From: Anopheles merus
Taxonomy: Eukaryota > Arthropoda > Insecta > Diptera > Culicidae
DNA: 64,000 nt
Direction: 5' to 3'
NCBI RefSeq assembly: GCF_017562075.2
Contig: NC_054084.1
Span: 10,582,140-10,646,139, forward strand
Shown here: piece by piece, positions 50,901 to 60,960 of the stretch
Numbering within the stretch: the stretch's first letter is position 1
Layout: each line of letters starts with the position of its first letter
Position numbers and translations under genes: made by a program
Notes under the pieces: model-generated
What the model was told of the DNA's origin: nothing
Databases searched by the model: none
The model's input: the letters and a program-made list of their open reading frames with translations, nothing else

Positions 50901-53344
50901 TGACTCTGAAGTGTACCTGTTTGACGATCCGTTGAGTGCTGTGGACGCCCACGTAGGCAAACACATCTTCGAGAAGGTGATCGGTCCGTCGGGAATGCTG
51001 GTTGGTAGATCGCGGCTTCTTGTAACGCACGGTATATCGTTCCTTCCCTTTGTGGAGGAAATATTCGTCATGAAGGATGGAGAAATCTCCGAGAGTGGAT
51101 CATACCAGTAAGTACTCCTAGATTTGTTCAAATAAATGTGACATCTAACAGGATTTATTCTTTTCTTTAGGGAACTTCTCGACCAGAAGGGCGCATTCGC
51201 CGAATTCCTCACGCAGCACATTCAGGAGATGGACGACGAGGATGAGGATGAGTTGAAACTAATCCAGGAGGCACTTAAAGATGGTGAAGCGAAGAAGATT
51301 GTACAGCGCGCAATGTCCACACGCTCGCAGCGATCGGGCAGTAGCAATGGTAGCGTGCGCAAGAAGCGTGTAAGCCGTGCCGAATCACGCAACAGCAACA
51401 AACCGCGAGCAGTGGAACAAACGGTCGCGCAACAGTCCTCTGCCACCCTGATCGAAAAGGAAGAGTCGGCAACAGGTGCTGTCGGTTACGTAGTGTACAT
51501 TAAGTACTTCAAAGGCATTGGACTGTGGCTTGGATTTTGGTCGATCTTCTTCAGTGTCATCAATCAGGGAGCATCGATCTACGCGAACATTTGGCTCACC
51601 GATTGGTCAGAAGATCCAGAAGCTGCAACAGACCCATCGGTGCGTGATATGTACCTCGGTGTGTACGGTGGTCTGGGAGGAGCACAATCGATCGCACTGT
51701 TGATCGCTTCCGTAACGCTGGCACTGGGATGTATTAAGGCGGCCCGTGAACTGCACAACAATCTGCTGGAAAGCTCCATGCACATGCCTATGTCGTTCTT
51801 CGACACGACACCACTCGGTCGTATAATGAACCGGTTCTCGAAGGATGTGGACGTGGTGGACAACATTCTTCCACAGTCTATCCGTGCCTGGTTGCTGATG
51901 TTCTTCAACGTGATCGGTGTGTTTGTGGTGATCGGTATCTCTACGCCCATCTTCTTGGCAGTCGTTCCCGCCTTCCTGGTGGTATACTATCTGATCCAGA
52001 AGTTCTACATTGCCACTTCGCGACAGCTGAAGCGTTTGGAATCGGTGACGCGTAGCCCGATCTATTCACACTTCGGGGAGAGTATTACGGGTCAGAGCAC
52101 TATTCGGGCCTATGAACAGCAGGATCGGTTTATGAACGAATCGGAACAACGTGTGGACTACAATCAGCTCACATCCTACCCGAGTATCATTGCCAACCGT
52201 TGGCTAGCAGTGCGGCTTGAGTTGGTTGGAGCTCTGGTTGTGTTCTTTGCGGCACTGTTCGCCATGGTTGCACGTGATACCATCGGACAGGCAACGGTCG
52301 GACTGTCGATCAGTTACGCTCTGCAGATATCGGCCACGCTAAGTTTCCTCGTGCGTATGACGGCTGAAGTGGAGACGAACATTGTTGCTATTGAGCGGTT
52401 GGAGGAGTACACGGTGCTTCCACGAGAGGCTGAGTGGCAACTGGGACATGTGGACAAGGCATGGCCAGTGGAAGGAAAGGTTGAGTTCAAGGACTATCAG
52501 ATTCGGTACCGCGAGGGACTTGATCTGGTCATTCGAGGCATCTCGCTCAACGTTCGAGGAGGCGAGAAGATCGGTATCGTTGGACGTACTGGAGCAGGAA
52601 AGTCCAGTCTTACACTTGGTCTCTTCAGGTACGTACCAGTTGGACGAATTAATCTTTTTTTCTTGCGATGAATATTAACAACATAATCACGTGTTATTCC
52701 AGAATTGTTGAAGCGGCCGGTGGACAAATCATCATCGACGGACTCGACATCTCCAAAATGGGGCTGCACCAGTTGCGAGGACGACTGACTATCATCCCAC
52801 AAGATCCAGTGTTGTTCTCCGGTACTCTCCGAGCAAACGTGGATCCTTTCAAGAGCTACAGCGATGATCTGGTATGGAAGGCTCTAGAGTTGTCTCATCT
52901 GAAGACGTTTGTCAAAGGGTTGGCAGCAGGATTAGATCATGAGATTGCGGAGAACGGAGAGAACCTCTCGGTCGGTCAAAGACAGCTGATCTGCTTGGCA
53001 CGTGCTGTGCTACGCAAAACAAAGGTGTTGATTCTGGATGAGGCTACAGCGGCGGTGGATCTGGAAACGGATGACTTGATTCAGGTAAGAAGCTTTCAAT
53101 TGCCTATCTTTGACGCATAACTCATTCAATAATTCATTCTTTTACACAGAAAACAATCCGTACGGAGTTCGCCGACTGTACGATCCTCACGATCGCTCAT
53201 CGTTTGAACACGATCCTCGACTCAGATCGCGTGCTGGTGCTCGACAAGGGACTGGTAGCGGAGTGTGACTCACCACAGATCCTGCTCGCGAACCGGGAAT
53301 CGATCTTCTTCGGCATGGCCAAGAACGCCGGTATTGTAAGCTAG
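47936..53344 (+). CDS. MRP1-type ABCC transporter, gene A of the array
   Basis: Full-length ABCC1-like exporter, 1,504 residues; human MRP1 has 1,531. Family members export glutathione, glucuronide and other organic-anion conjugates and drugs; the substrate here is unknown. Exons: 47936-47971, 48584-48883, 48964-51107, 51171-52628, 52703-53084 and 53150-53344. An N-terminal TMD0 with about five helices occupies residues 30-200. TMD1 has the GEIVNLM and KVLKLYAWE signatures. NBD1 has GGVGTGKSS near 652, LSGGQKQR near 741, and LFDDPLS near 761 (Asp in the catalytic Glu place, normal for MRP1). The acidic linker precedes TMD2. NBD2 has GRTGAGKSS near 1297, LSVGQRQ near 1401, and LILDEAT near 1421. 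It ends KNAGIVS. It is followed by AATAAA at 53636 and 53647. Unlike its two neighbours it has a 612 bp intron after codon 12. Confidence 0.93.
47972..48583 (+). other. First intron of MRP1-like gene A
   Basis: 612 bp with GTAAGT donor and TTACAG acceptor after a T-rich tract. Nothing coding is seen. The palindromic GATA pair TTATCGATAA lies at about 48235-48244. Genes B and C lack this intron. Confidence 0.85.
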
Positions 53345-53635
53345 GATCACTGCCAGACTGCATTGATGCCTGGTGAATCTCGAATCGATATCGGCTTGTC
53401 TCGTACAACAATAGCATGCATGCATGGATCGTGTCAGTACAGGTCGAGGGATAGTACAGTTTCTTCGCACGTCTCGAACGGGGAACAGGGACCGCTTAGC
53501 TAGGATCAGCCGTTTTTCTTGCGTGTAGCCGGCAAAGAGAAACATTGCCCGATTAACAAACCTTTGCCAAAACGAAAATGCTCTGGTGTACCTAGGGGTG
53601 ACATATTTATTTTATAAACATCTGTTAATTGATTA

Positions 53636-53652
53636 AATAAAATTGAAATAAA
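53636..53652 (+). terminator. Poly(A) signals of MRP1-like gene A
   Basis: Two AATAAA words, at 53636-53641 and 53647-53652, about 300 bases after the stop codon and followed by T/GT-rich DNA. Confidence 0.65.
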
Positions 53653-54247
53653 CAATACTTTGTTGCTTTTTACTGGTTGTTCAACGAGAGGATGACATTG
53701 CAATATGTACGGTGGGTGGTTTATATGGTATCGACCTCACGATAACACGTGTTACCCTTTATCTGCCCGTAGGGTGGCTGATAAGATAGCATTTAATGGC
53801 CCGTGTGAACAACTGTTGAGATACTCGTGGTGAGTTTTACGATTTGAGAGGTGTACATCTGATTCTTGGTGACAGTTGGAAACATCTGTTTAATACGTGG
53901 AGAATAAATGCGGGCTCAATTGATTGATTTCCGGTATGTCACTGGATGATGCAATGTTTTGTTTTACATACACTGTAACGATAGTCCTTCAAGATTGCGT
54001 TTCATCTCGTAAAGTAAACCCGTTTGAAAGAAACCGAGCGCCCCAACCACCCACCCATGACTAAGATCCCGTGAGTTGAAAGATGCGTTTGATAATCTTA
54101 TCACAACAACAACATAACCTCGTGTAAATATATTCAACCCTGGCACACGACGAAGCCCATGCCAAACGGGGGCTACGGTACGTTCCACGCTTCCCCAGCG
54201 CAACACCGGCCGGCCGGGTGTCGTTAGGAAATGGGGCAGGTCTGGGG

Positions 54248-54261
54248 TCTTATCGGGCGCA
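54248..54261 (+). promoter_or_regulatory. GATA-containing word shared with gene A
   Basis: TCTTATCGGGCGCA here matches 47320-47333 exactly although the surrounding DNA does not align. It lies about 200 bases before the predicted initiator of gene B. Confidence 0.5.
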
Positions 54262-54410
54262 CGCTTACAGCCATACGTCTGAAGCCAAACGAGCGTGAAA
54301 AAAACGGAGCAAAAACTCATACATCACAATCACAATCAGGCCCTGCTCTTGTTGTTGTTGTTGTTCCAGTACGGTTCGCCATTGAGCGTTTTGAAGTACG
54401 CCCCGGAGAG

Positions 54411-54449
54411 TATAAAATGGCACTGCGAAAGGTCGGCAATCTTTTAGTC
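54411..54449 (+). promoter_or_regulatory. Core promoter of MRP1-like gene B
   Basis: TATAAAA at 54411-54417 and an initiator-like TTAGTC at 54444-54449, whose A lies 35 bases from the TATA start. The resulting 5' UTR would be about 44 bases. Confidence 0.6.
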
Positions 54450-54489
54450 GTTCGTCGGTAGTGATTGCGCGCGGCAAGTAAGGTCGACG

Positions 54490-57400
54490 ATGACCTTCGA
54501 GGACTTTTGTGGTGGTCCCTTCTGGGACGACGAGTTCGTGTGGGATGTGGACAATCCTAACCTGACGTTCTGCTTCCAGCGCGTCATCCTCCAGTGGGTA
54601 CCGTGTTTGTTTTTGTTCGTGTTCTCGATCTACGATATATTCAAGATTACTGAGAGCAAATACCGGGACATACCATGGAATTGGTACAATCTGTCGAAGA
54701 TGCTAGTGATATTCTTGCTGATGTGCATGTGCTGGATCGATCTCGGCATGGTGGTTGGGTATCAGGATGAGCAAGGCCTGTACGATGTGCAGATCCTGAC
54801 GGCCGTGTTCAATGCGTTGGCTTATGTGAGTGTCAAGAGTGGCTTGGGTGTGGGTCGAGAGTTGTAATGTCTGTGCTTTGTGTTTCCCATTTAGATCGAC
54901 TTACTTGTGTTGCTGTTTTTCATGCGCAAGTACGGTGTGCGTACGTCCGGCACAATGTTCATGTTCTGGTTCTTGCGTATGTTCTTCGGCATCATACAAC
55001 TGCGCACCGAGGTGATGGAGAACGATAAGCGACCGAACGCGATCGGTTCCGGCGATACGGTAGACTTTTGGGAGTATCAATACGTGAGCTACATCCTCCA
55101 GTACTCGCTGATCTGTTTGATGCTCGTGCTGGAGCTGTTCCCCGATAAGGAACCCTCCTTCAGCTACTATCCGAAGGCCGCCAAACCGAACCCTGAACTA
55201 CGGTCAAGTTTCTTCAGCAAACTATTGTTTCTTCATTTTGATGCGTTCGCATGGAAAGGCTTCCGTAACCCGCTCACGATGAACGACATGTACGACATCA
55301 ACCCACAAGATTCGGCACGTGAGCTTGTGCCACCGTTCGACAAATATTGGAAGATTAGCGTGGAAAAAGGTCGCAAACAGCAGATGGCATCGGACCGGAA
55401 GGCCGGAAAGCCGGACATCGATTACAAACCTCACTCACCCTCGAACGGGTCCATCCTGTACACGATGATTCGCGCTTATGGTGGACCGTTTTGGTTCGCC
55501 GGAATGCTACAGCTGGCAATATCGGGCCTCCAGTTCGCATCCCCTTATCTGATGCAGTAAGTACAAAATAACCCGTTCCGCCTCACTCAACAGTCTGCCG
55601 TGCGCGTTATCTTATCGATTTGAATTATTTTCCTTTTTTTTTCGATTTTTATAGAGAACTAATGGCAGTTATCGCATTCGATGGGCCACTGTGGAAAGGG
55701 TTTTTGTTGACTTTCGGATTATTTGGCGCATCGCTGCTGCTGGGACTGTTCAATGGGCAGTATCTGTTCTACACCTTTCTCAGCGGCTTTCGCATCCGTA
55801 CCGGGCTGATTAGTGCGATCTATCGGAAGGCGTTGCGAATTTCCAGTGCCGCCAAAAAGGACACCACGGTTGGGGAGATCGTAAATCTGATGGCGGTGGA
55901 TGCGCAGAAGTTCTTCGAGTTGACGTCCTACCTGCACATCTTGTGGTCGGCTTTGCTGATCATTGGGCTGTGTGTGTTTCTGCTGTATGATATTCTAGGA
56001 CCGGCTGTGTTTGCTGGACTGGGTGTGATGATACTGATGACGCCGGTCTCTGGTGTGGTGGCAGCCAAGCTCAAGACACATCAGGTAGCGCAAATGAAGC
56101 TGAAGGATGAGCGGGTGAAGAAGATGAATGAGATTCTCGGAGGCATTAAGGTGTTGAAGCTGTATGCGTGGGAACCAAGCTTCCAGGATTCCATTTTAAA
56201 TGTGCGCGATGAAGAAGTGGGCATACTGAAGCGCATGGCTTACTATGGTGCTGGAATCTTTTTCACCTTTACGATCGCGCCCTTCCTGGTGACGCTTGTG
56301 TCGTTTGCTGTGTACGTGCTGATCGACGAGAACAATGTGTTGGACCCACAGACAGCGTTCGTATCGTTGGCGCTGTTCAATATAATGAGGTTTCCTCTGG
56401 GAATGTTCCCCATGGTGGTTACGTTCTCGATGCAAGCTTGGGTGTCCATCAAGCGTATCGACAAGTTCCTGAATAGTGCTGAACTGGATCCAAACAACGT
56501 AACACATAACAAAAGCGATGAAGCACTCACCATCAAGGACGGGACGTTCTCGTGGGGCGATGAGACGCCAACGCTCAAGAACATCAATCTTTCTTTGCGA
56601 AAGGGACAGCTGTCTGCAATCGTTGGTACGGTCGGTACGGGCAAGAGCTCGCTTATATCGGCCCTGCTGGGCGAGATGGAGAAGATCAGCGGTCATGTGA
56701 ATACGGATGGTTCGATCGCGTACGTTCCTCAGCAAGCGTGGATCCAGAATGCAACGCTGCGTGATAATATTTTGTTCGGAAAGGCATTTGATCAACGAAA
56801 GTACGATAATGTGATCGATTGTTGTGCCTTGAGACCTGATTTGGAGATGTTGCCCGGTGGAGACTCGACGGAAATTGGTGAGAAGGGCATCAATTTGTCT
56901 GGAGGACAGAAACAACGAGTGGCGTTGGCGCGAGCAGTATATGCCGATGCAGAAGTGTACCTGTTTGACGATCCCCTGAGTGCTGTGGACGCTCATGTAG
57001 GCAAGCACATCTTCGAGAAGGTGATTGGTCCATCAGGAATGCTTGTGGGAAAGTCACGATTGCTAGTTACCCATGGCATATCATTCCTTCCGTTTGTGGA
57101 GAACATATTGGTGCTAAAAGATGGGGAGATCTCGGAGAGTGGAACTTATCAGTAAGTAATTCGAATAGTATTGTTTGTTAATGCAAGTGAAAACATTTTT
57201 TCGATCTTTTAGGGAACTTATCGACCAGAAGGGTGCTTTTGCGGAGTTCTTAAGTCAACACATTCAAGAACTTGATGATGAAGACGAAGGTAAGTAGATA
57301 TGTTCCTTGGGCTTCCTTCGTGTTAATGAGAGTTGGTTGTCCCTTTCAGAAATATCTTTGATACAAGAAACACTCAACGATGGCGTTGTGAACAATGTTA

Positions 57401-59423
57401 TCCAGCGAGCTCTTTCAGTTCGGTCAAACCAATCGAACGGAAGCGACGGAAGCACACGCAAAAAGCCAATCAGTCGTCAGGTGTCAAAGCAAAGCGTCCA
57501 TAGCAAAACTGTGACCACTGTTCCAGGTAGAGCCAACTTGATCGGCGTGGAAGAGTCAGCAACAGGAGCCGTTACGTGGTTGGTGTACAAGAAGTACATA
57601 CAATCGATTGGATTTAAGTTTGGCTTTGGTTCGGTGCTGTTCACCGCGATCAATCAAGGCAGTGGTATCTTCTCCAACCTGTGGCTCACCGATTGGTCCG
57701 AAGATCCAGATGCCGCAACTGATCCATCGGTTCGGGATAAGTATCTCGGTGTGTACGGTGCCCTGGGAGGAGCACAATCGATCGCACTGTTTGTAGCCGC
57801 CCTACTGATCTCACTCGGGTGTCTTAAAGCGGCCAAAGAATCGCACAACAAACTGCTCGAAAGTTGCCTTCGTATGCCGATGTCGTTCTTTGACACAACG
57901 CCCTTGGGGCGAATTATTAACCGCTTCTCGAAAGATGTCGACGTGGTTGACAATGTGTTACCGGTGACCATTAGGGCTTGGTTGCTGTTTCTGTTTAATG
58001 TGTTCGGCGTTTTCATCGTGATCGGAACGTCCACACCGATCTTTCTCGCCGTTGTGCCGCCGCTGATGGTGATCTACTACTTCGTGCAGCGGTTCTACAT
58101 CGATACTTCGCGGCAATTAAAGCGATTGGAATCTGTGACGCGTAGTCCGATCTATTCACACTTCGGGGAGAGTATCGGTGGACAGTCGACGATTCGAGCA
58201 TATGGACAGCAGGATCGGTTTACACAGGAATCAGAGCGACGGGTGGACTACAATCAGCTCGTATCGTATCCGACGATCGTTGCCAATCGATGGCTTGCAG
58301 TGCGCCTTGAGTTGATTGGAAGTTGTGTCATCTTGTTTGCGGCCCTGTTTGCCATCCTGGCTCGGGATACTATTGGCCAGGCGACGGTGGGAGTTTCGAT
58401 TAGCTATGCACTACAGATATCCCATTATCTCAGTTTTCTTGTGCGCATGACTTCAGAAGTGGAGACGAATATCGTAGCTGTTGAACGATTGGAAGAGTAC
58501 ACGGTTCTTCCACGAGAGGCTGAGTGGCAGAAGGGTACTTTGGATAAGGCATGGCCGGCGGAAGGAAAGGTTGAGTTCAAGGACTATCAGATTCGGTACC
58601 GCGAGGGACTTGATCTGGTCATTCGAGGCATCTCGCTTAACGTTCGAGGAGGCGAGAAGATCGGTATCGTTGGACGTACCGGAGCAGGAAAGTCCAGTCT
58701 TACACTTGGTCTCTTCAGGTTAGTAGTATAATGGATGTATTATGTGGATGATTTGATTAAAACGTTTTACTTTCCATCTAGAATTGTTGAAGCAGCCGGT
58801 GGACAAATCATCATCGACGGACTCGACATCTCCAAAATGGGTCTGCACCAGTTGCGAGGACGACTGACCATTATTCCTCAAGATCCGGTGTTGTTCTCCG
58901 GTACTCTCCGAGCAAATGTGGATCCTTTCAAGAGCTACAGCGATGATCAAGTGTGGAAGGCTCTTGAACTTTCTCATCTGAAGACGTTTGTGAAGGGATT
59001 GTCTGCGGGACTAGATCATGAGATTGCGGAGAACGGAGAGAACCTCTCGGTCGGTCAAAGGCAGCTAATCTGCTTGGCACGTGCAGTGCTACGCAAAACA
59101 AAGGTGTTGATTCTGGATGAGGCTACAGCGGCGGTGGATCTGGAAACGGATGACTTGATTCAGGTAAGAAGCCTTCAAGTACCTGTCCTTGACGCACAAC
59201 TCATTCAAGGATTCATTCTTTTACATAGAAAACAATCCGTACGGAGTTCGCTGACTGTACGATCCTCACGATCGCTCATCGCTTGAACACGATCCTCGAC
59301 TCAGATCGCGTGCTGGTGCTCGACAAGGGACTGGTAGCGGAGTGTGACTCACCACAGAACCTGCTCGCGAACCGGGAATCGATCTTCTATGGAATGGCGA
59401 AGAACGCTGGAATCGTTTCGTAG
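54490..59423 (+). CDS. MRP1-type ABCC transporter, gene B of the array
   Basis: Full ABCC1-like exporter of 1,505 residues. Exons: 54490-54825, 54895-55556, 55655-57151, 57213-57289, 57350-58718, 58782-59163 and 59229-59423. Domain order is TMD0, TMD1, NBD1 (GTVGTGKSS near 656, LSGGQKQR near 747, LFDDPLS near 767), linker, TMD2, NBD2 (GRTGAGKSS near 1299, then LSVGQRQ and LILDEAT). Compared with gene A, the codon-12 intron is absent, and two further introns interrupt positions that are exonic in gene A: one after LMQ (55557-55654) and one in the acidic linker (57290-57349). The first 683 bases match gene C almost perfectly, NBD1 also matches gene C, while NBD2 and the last exons match gene A. 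ATG 54490 is chosen because it aligns with the starts of genes A and C and lies 44 bases after the predicted initiator. AATAAA is at 59479. Confidence 0.94.
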
Positions 59424-60845
59424 AATACTTGTAAATGATATTGAATAGTATTATGTAGTTTAATTAGAATACAGATCAAATAAAGTTCAACAAGCTAGTC
59501 GTTTGTGACTATAATATTGATCATCATCTTCTTATTCTAGGTGGTTAATTGGACCGGCACATGCTTCCTAGGCTTATTATTACTATGCTTTCAATCCTTT
59601 AGAAGTTGAAGCTATAGCGTGCTACCTAATAGACTTACGACCCTTAAGAAGTAACGCAGCTGTTTCAAATCTTGTAAAAATACTCTGTACATTGATGTCG
59701 TCCAGCCATTATTCCTTTCATAACCCATATTGCATCATTCAAATGATTCATTACACTGATTCATATCTTGTGTGACTGGCACGTTGAAGATACATTGTCA
59801 TTCAGTGATATTTTTGTAAGTATATTTCACAACTATTTAGATCCCTTAATCGTTGATTGAATGTTACGGTTTAATACAACAACATTCTTTAAAATATCTA
59901 CCCACCATTCCATATTACCCACGCTTTAAAATTCTAATGCTACAGGCTATTTAAAGCATCCTTTTGCAGCCATCGCCTCTCGTTACATTAATTAGCTCTA
60001 TACATAATCAATGCCCTCCACCATGTGGGCCTCCTGATACAGCCTGCGCGTTATTTAACGATCTTATCAGTTCACATTAAAAATTGCAACTCATAATTGA
60101 TGTATCAAAAGTAGATAGTTCAAATATGCACAATGCGATATGATGATTGGCTATCGTAACAATAAATTCCCACGCGGTAGATAAGGCGAGCTCTTCTGCG
60201 CTGCCTGTGGCTGGCTGGTCATGTGATAAGCCCCGACCGACCGAAACAACAGTCACGTTTCATGCGTACAGCTTGAAAGGTTTGTGCCCCCAACAAAGTG
60301 TAAAACTTACCGTAACCATTGGTTACAAATATCCAATAATAGTGGCAGCAAGCCATGCACCCAGGCACCGACTGTCGGTCGCTATCGGTGGGAGCTTCCG
60401 ATCAAACAACTCTGAGCTTGATAGCGCCCCAGGTCGTAATCAGTCAAGTGAAGGTTCTTTTAATAAGTGTGCGCGATAGCTTTATGCTTTCTTCTTCATC
60501 TTCTTCCTCGAGTTTAAGGACAAGATTTCACCTGTAACAATTATCACCTGCGGTAAAGCTCACATTATTGGCCAGTTCATCTCGTGATAGACGCGAAAAC
60601 CTCATCGTGACACAGCCAAAAGTGAACCGCGCGCTTATCGGATTCCCTTATAGGGAGAATTATTGCGAGGCAATATCTGCTATTCGCCAATCGATAGTAT
60701 TCATCGCCCGATGACTGTGCGCGGTGCACGGCCTGCCGCTGTGTCGCTGCTATCGCTTGCAATTGTACGCACGGCGACGACGACAACGACAATAAAAAAC
60801 CCACATACATGATAAGGGTAACTAGTGCGAATCCGACGACGGCTG
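59424..60845. other. 3' end of gene B and upstream region of gene C
   Basis: About 1.4 kb with no gene. After the gene B poly(A) signal the DNA is AT-rich. From 60056 onward there are at least six GATA-type sites: 60063-60069, 60179-60185, 60224-60230, 60541-60546, 60634-60640 and 60810-60816. Confidence 0.65.
59479..59484 (+). terminator. Poly(A) signal of MRP1-like gene B
   Basis: AATAAA 56 bases after the stop codon, followed by GTCGTTTGTG, a GT-rich downstream element. Confidence 0.7.
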
Positions 60846-60912
60846 TATAAAACGGTACCGATTACCGGGTGGAGGGTTTCAGTCTCGATGTAACAGTGGA
60901 ATTGTTCGGTCA
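60846..60912 (+). promoter_or_regulatory. Core promoter of MRP1-like gene C
   Basis: TATAAAA at 60846-60852, initiator TCAGTC at 60879-60884 (A at 60881), and GGTCA at 60908-60912. The last fits the RGWYV downstream promoter element at exactly +28 to +32 from that A. All three arthropod core elements thus occur in register. TATA-to-initiator spacing of 35 equals that of gene B. Confidence 0.65.
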
Positions 60913-60960
60913 ACGGATAGTGTGGGATAAAGTATTCGCAAAACGGTGTACAGGTCCACG

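Larger units (their letters stand above)
53345..54410. other. 3' end of gene A and upstream region of gene B
   Basis: About 1.07 kb with no gene. The left part is the 3' UTR of gene A, ending after AATAAA at 53636-53641 or 53647-53652. The right part holds GATA-type sites at about 53741, 53759-53764, 53779-53789 (two overlapping), 54097-54103 and 54249-54255, plus a short TTG repeat (54351-54366). Confidence 0.65.

Noticed and set aside
56196..57008. 270-codon frame antisense to MRP1-like gene B
   Set aside because: A shadow of the conserved NBD1 coding strand; similar antisense frames recur at the same place in the paralogues because the DNA is shared.
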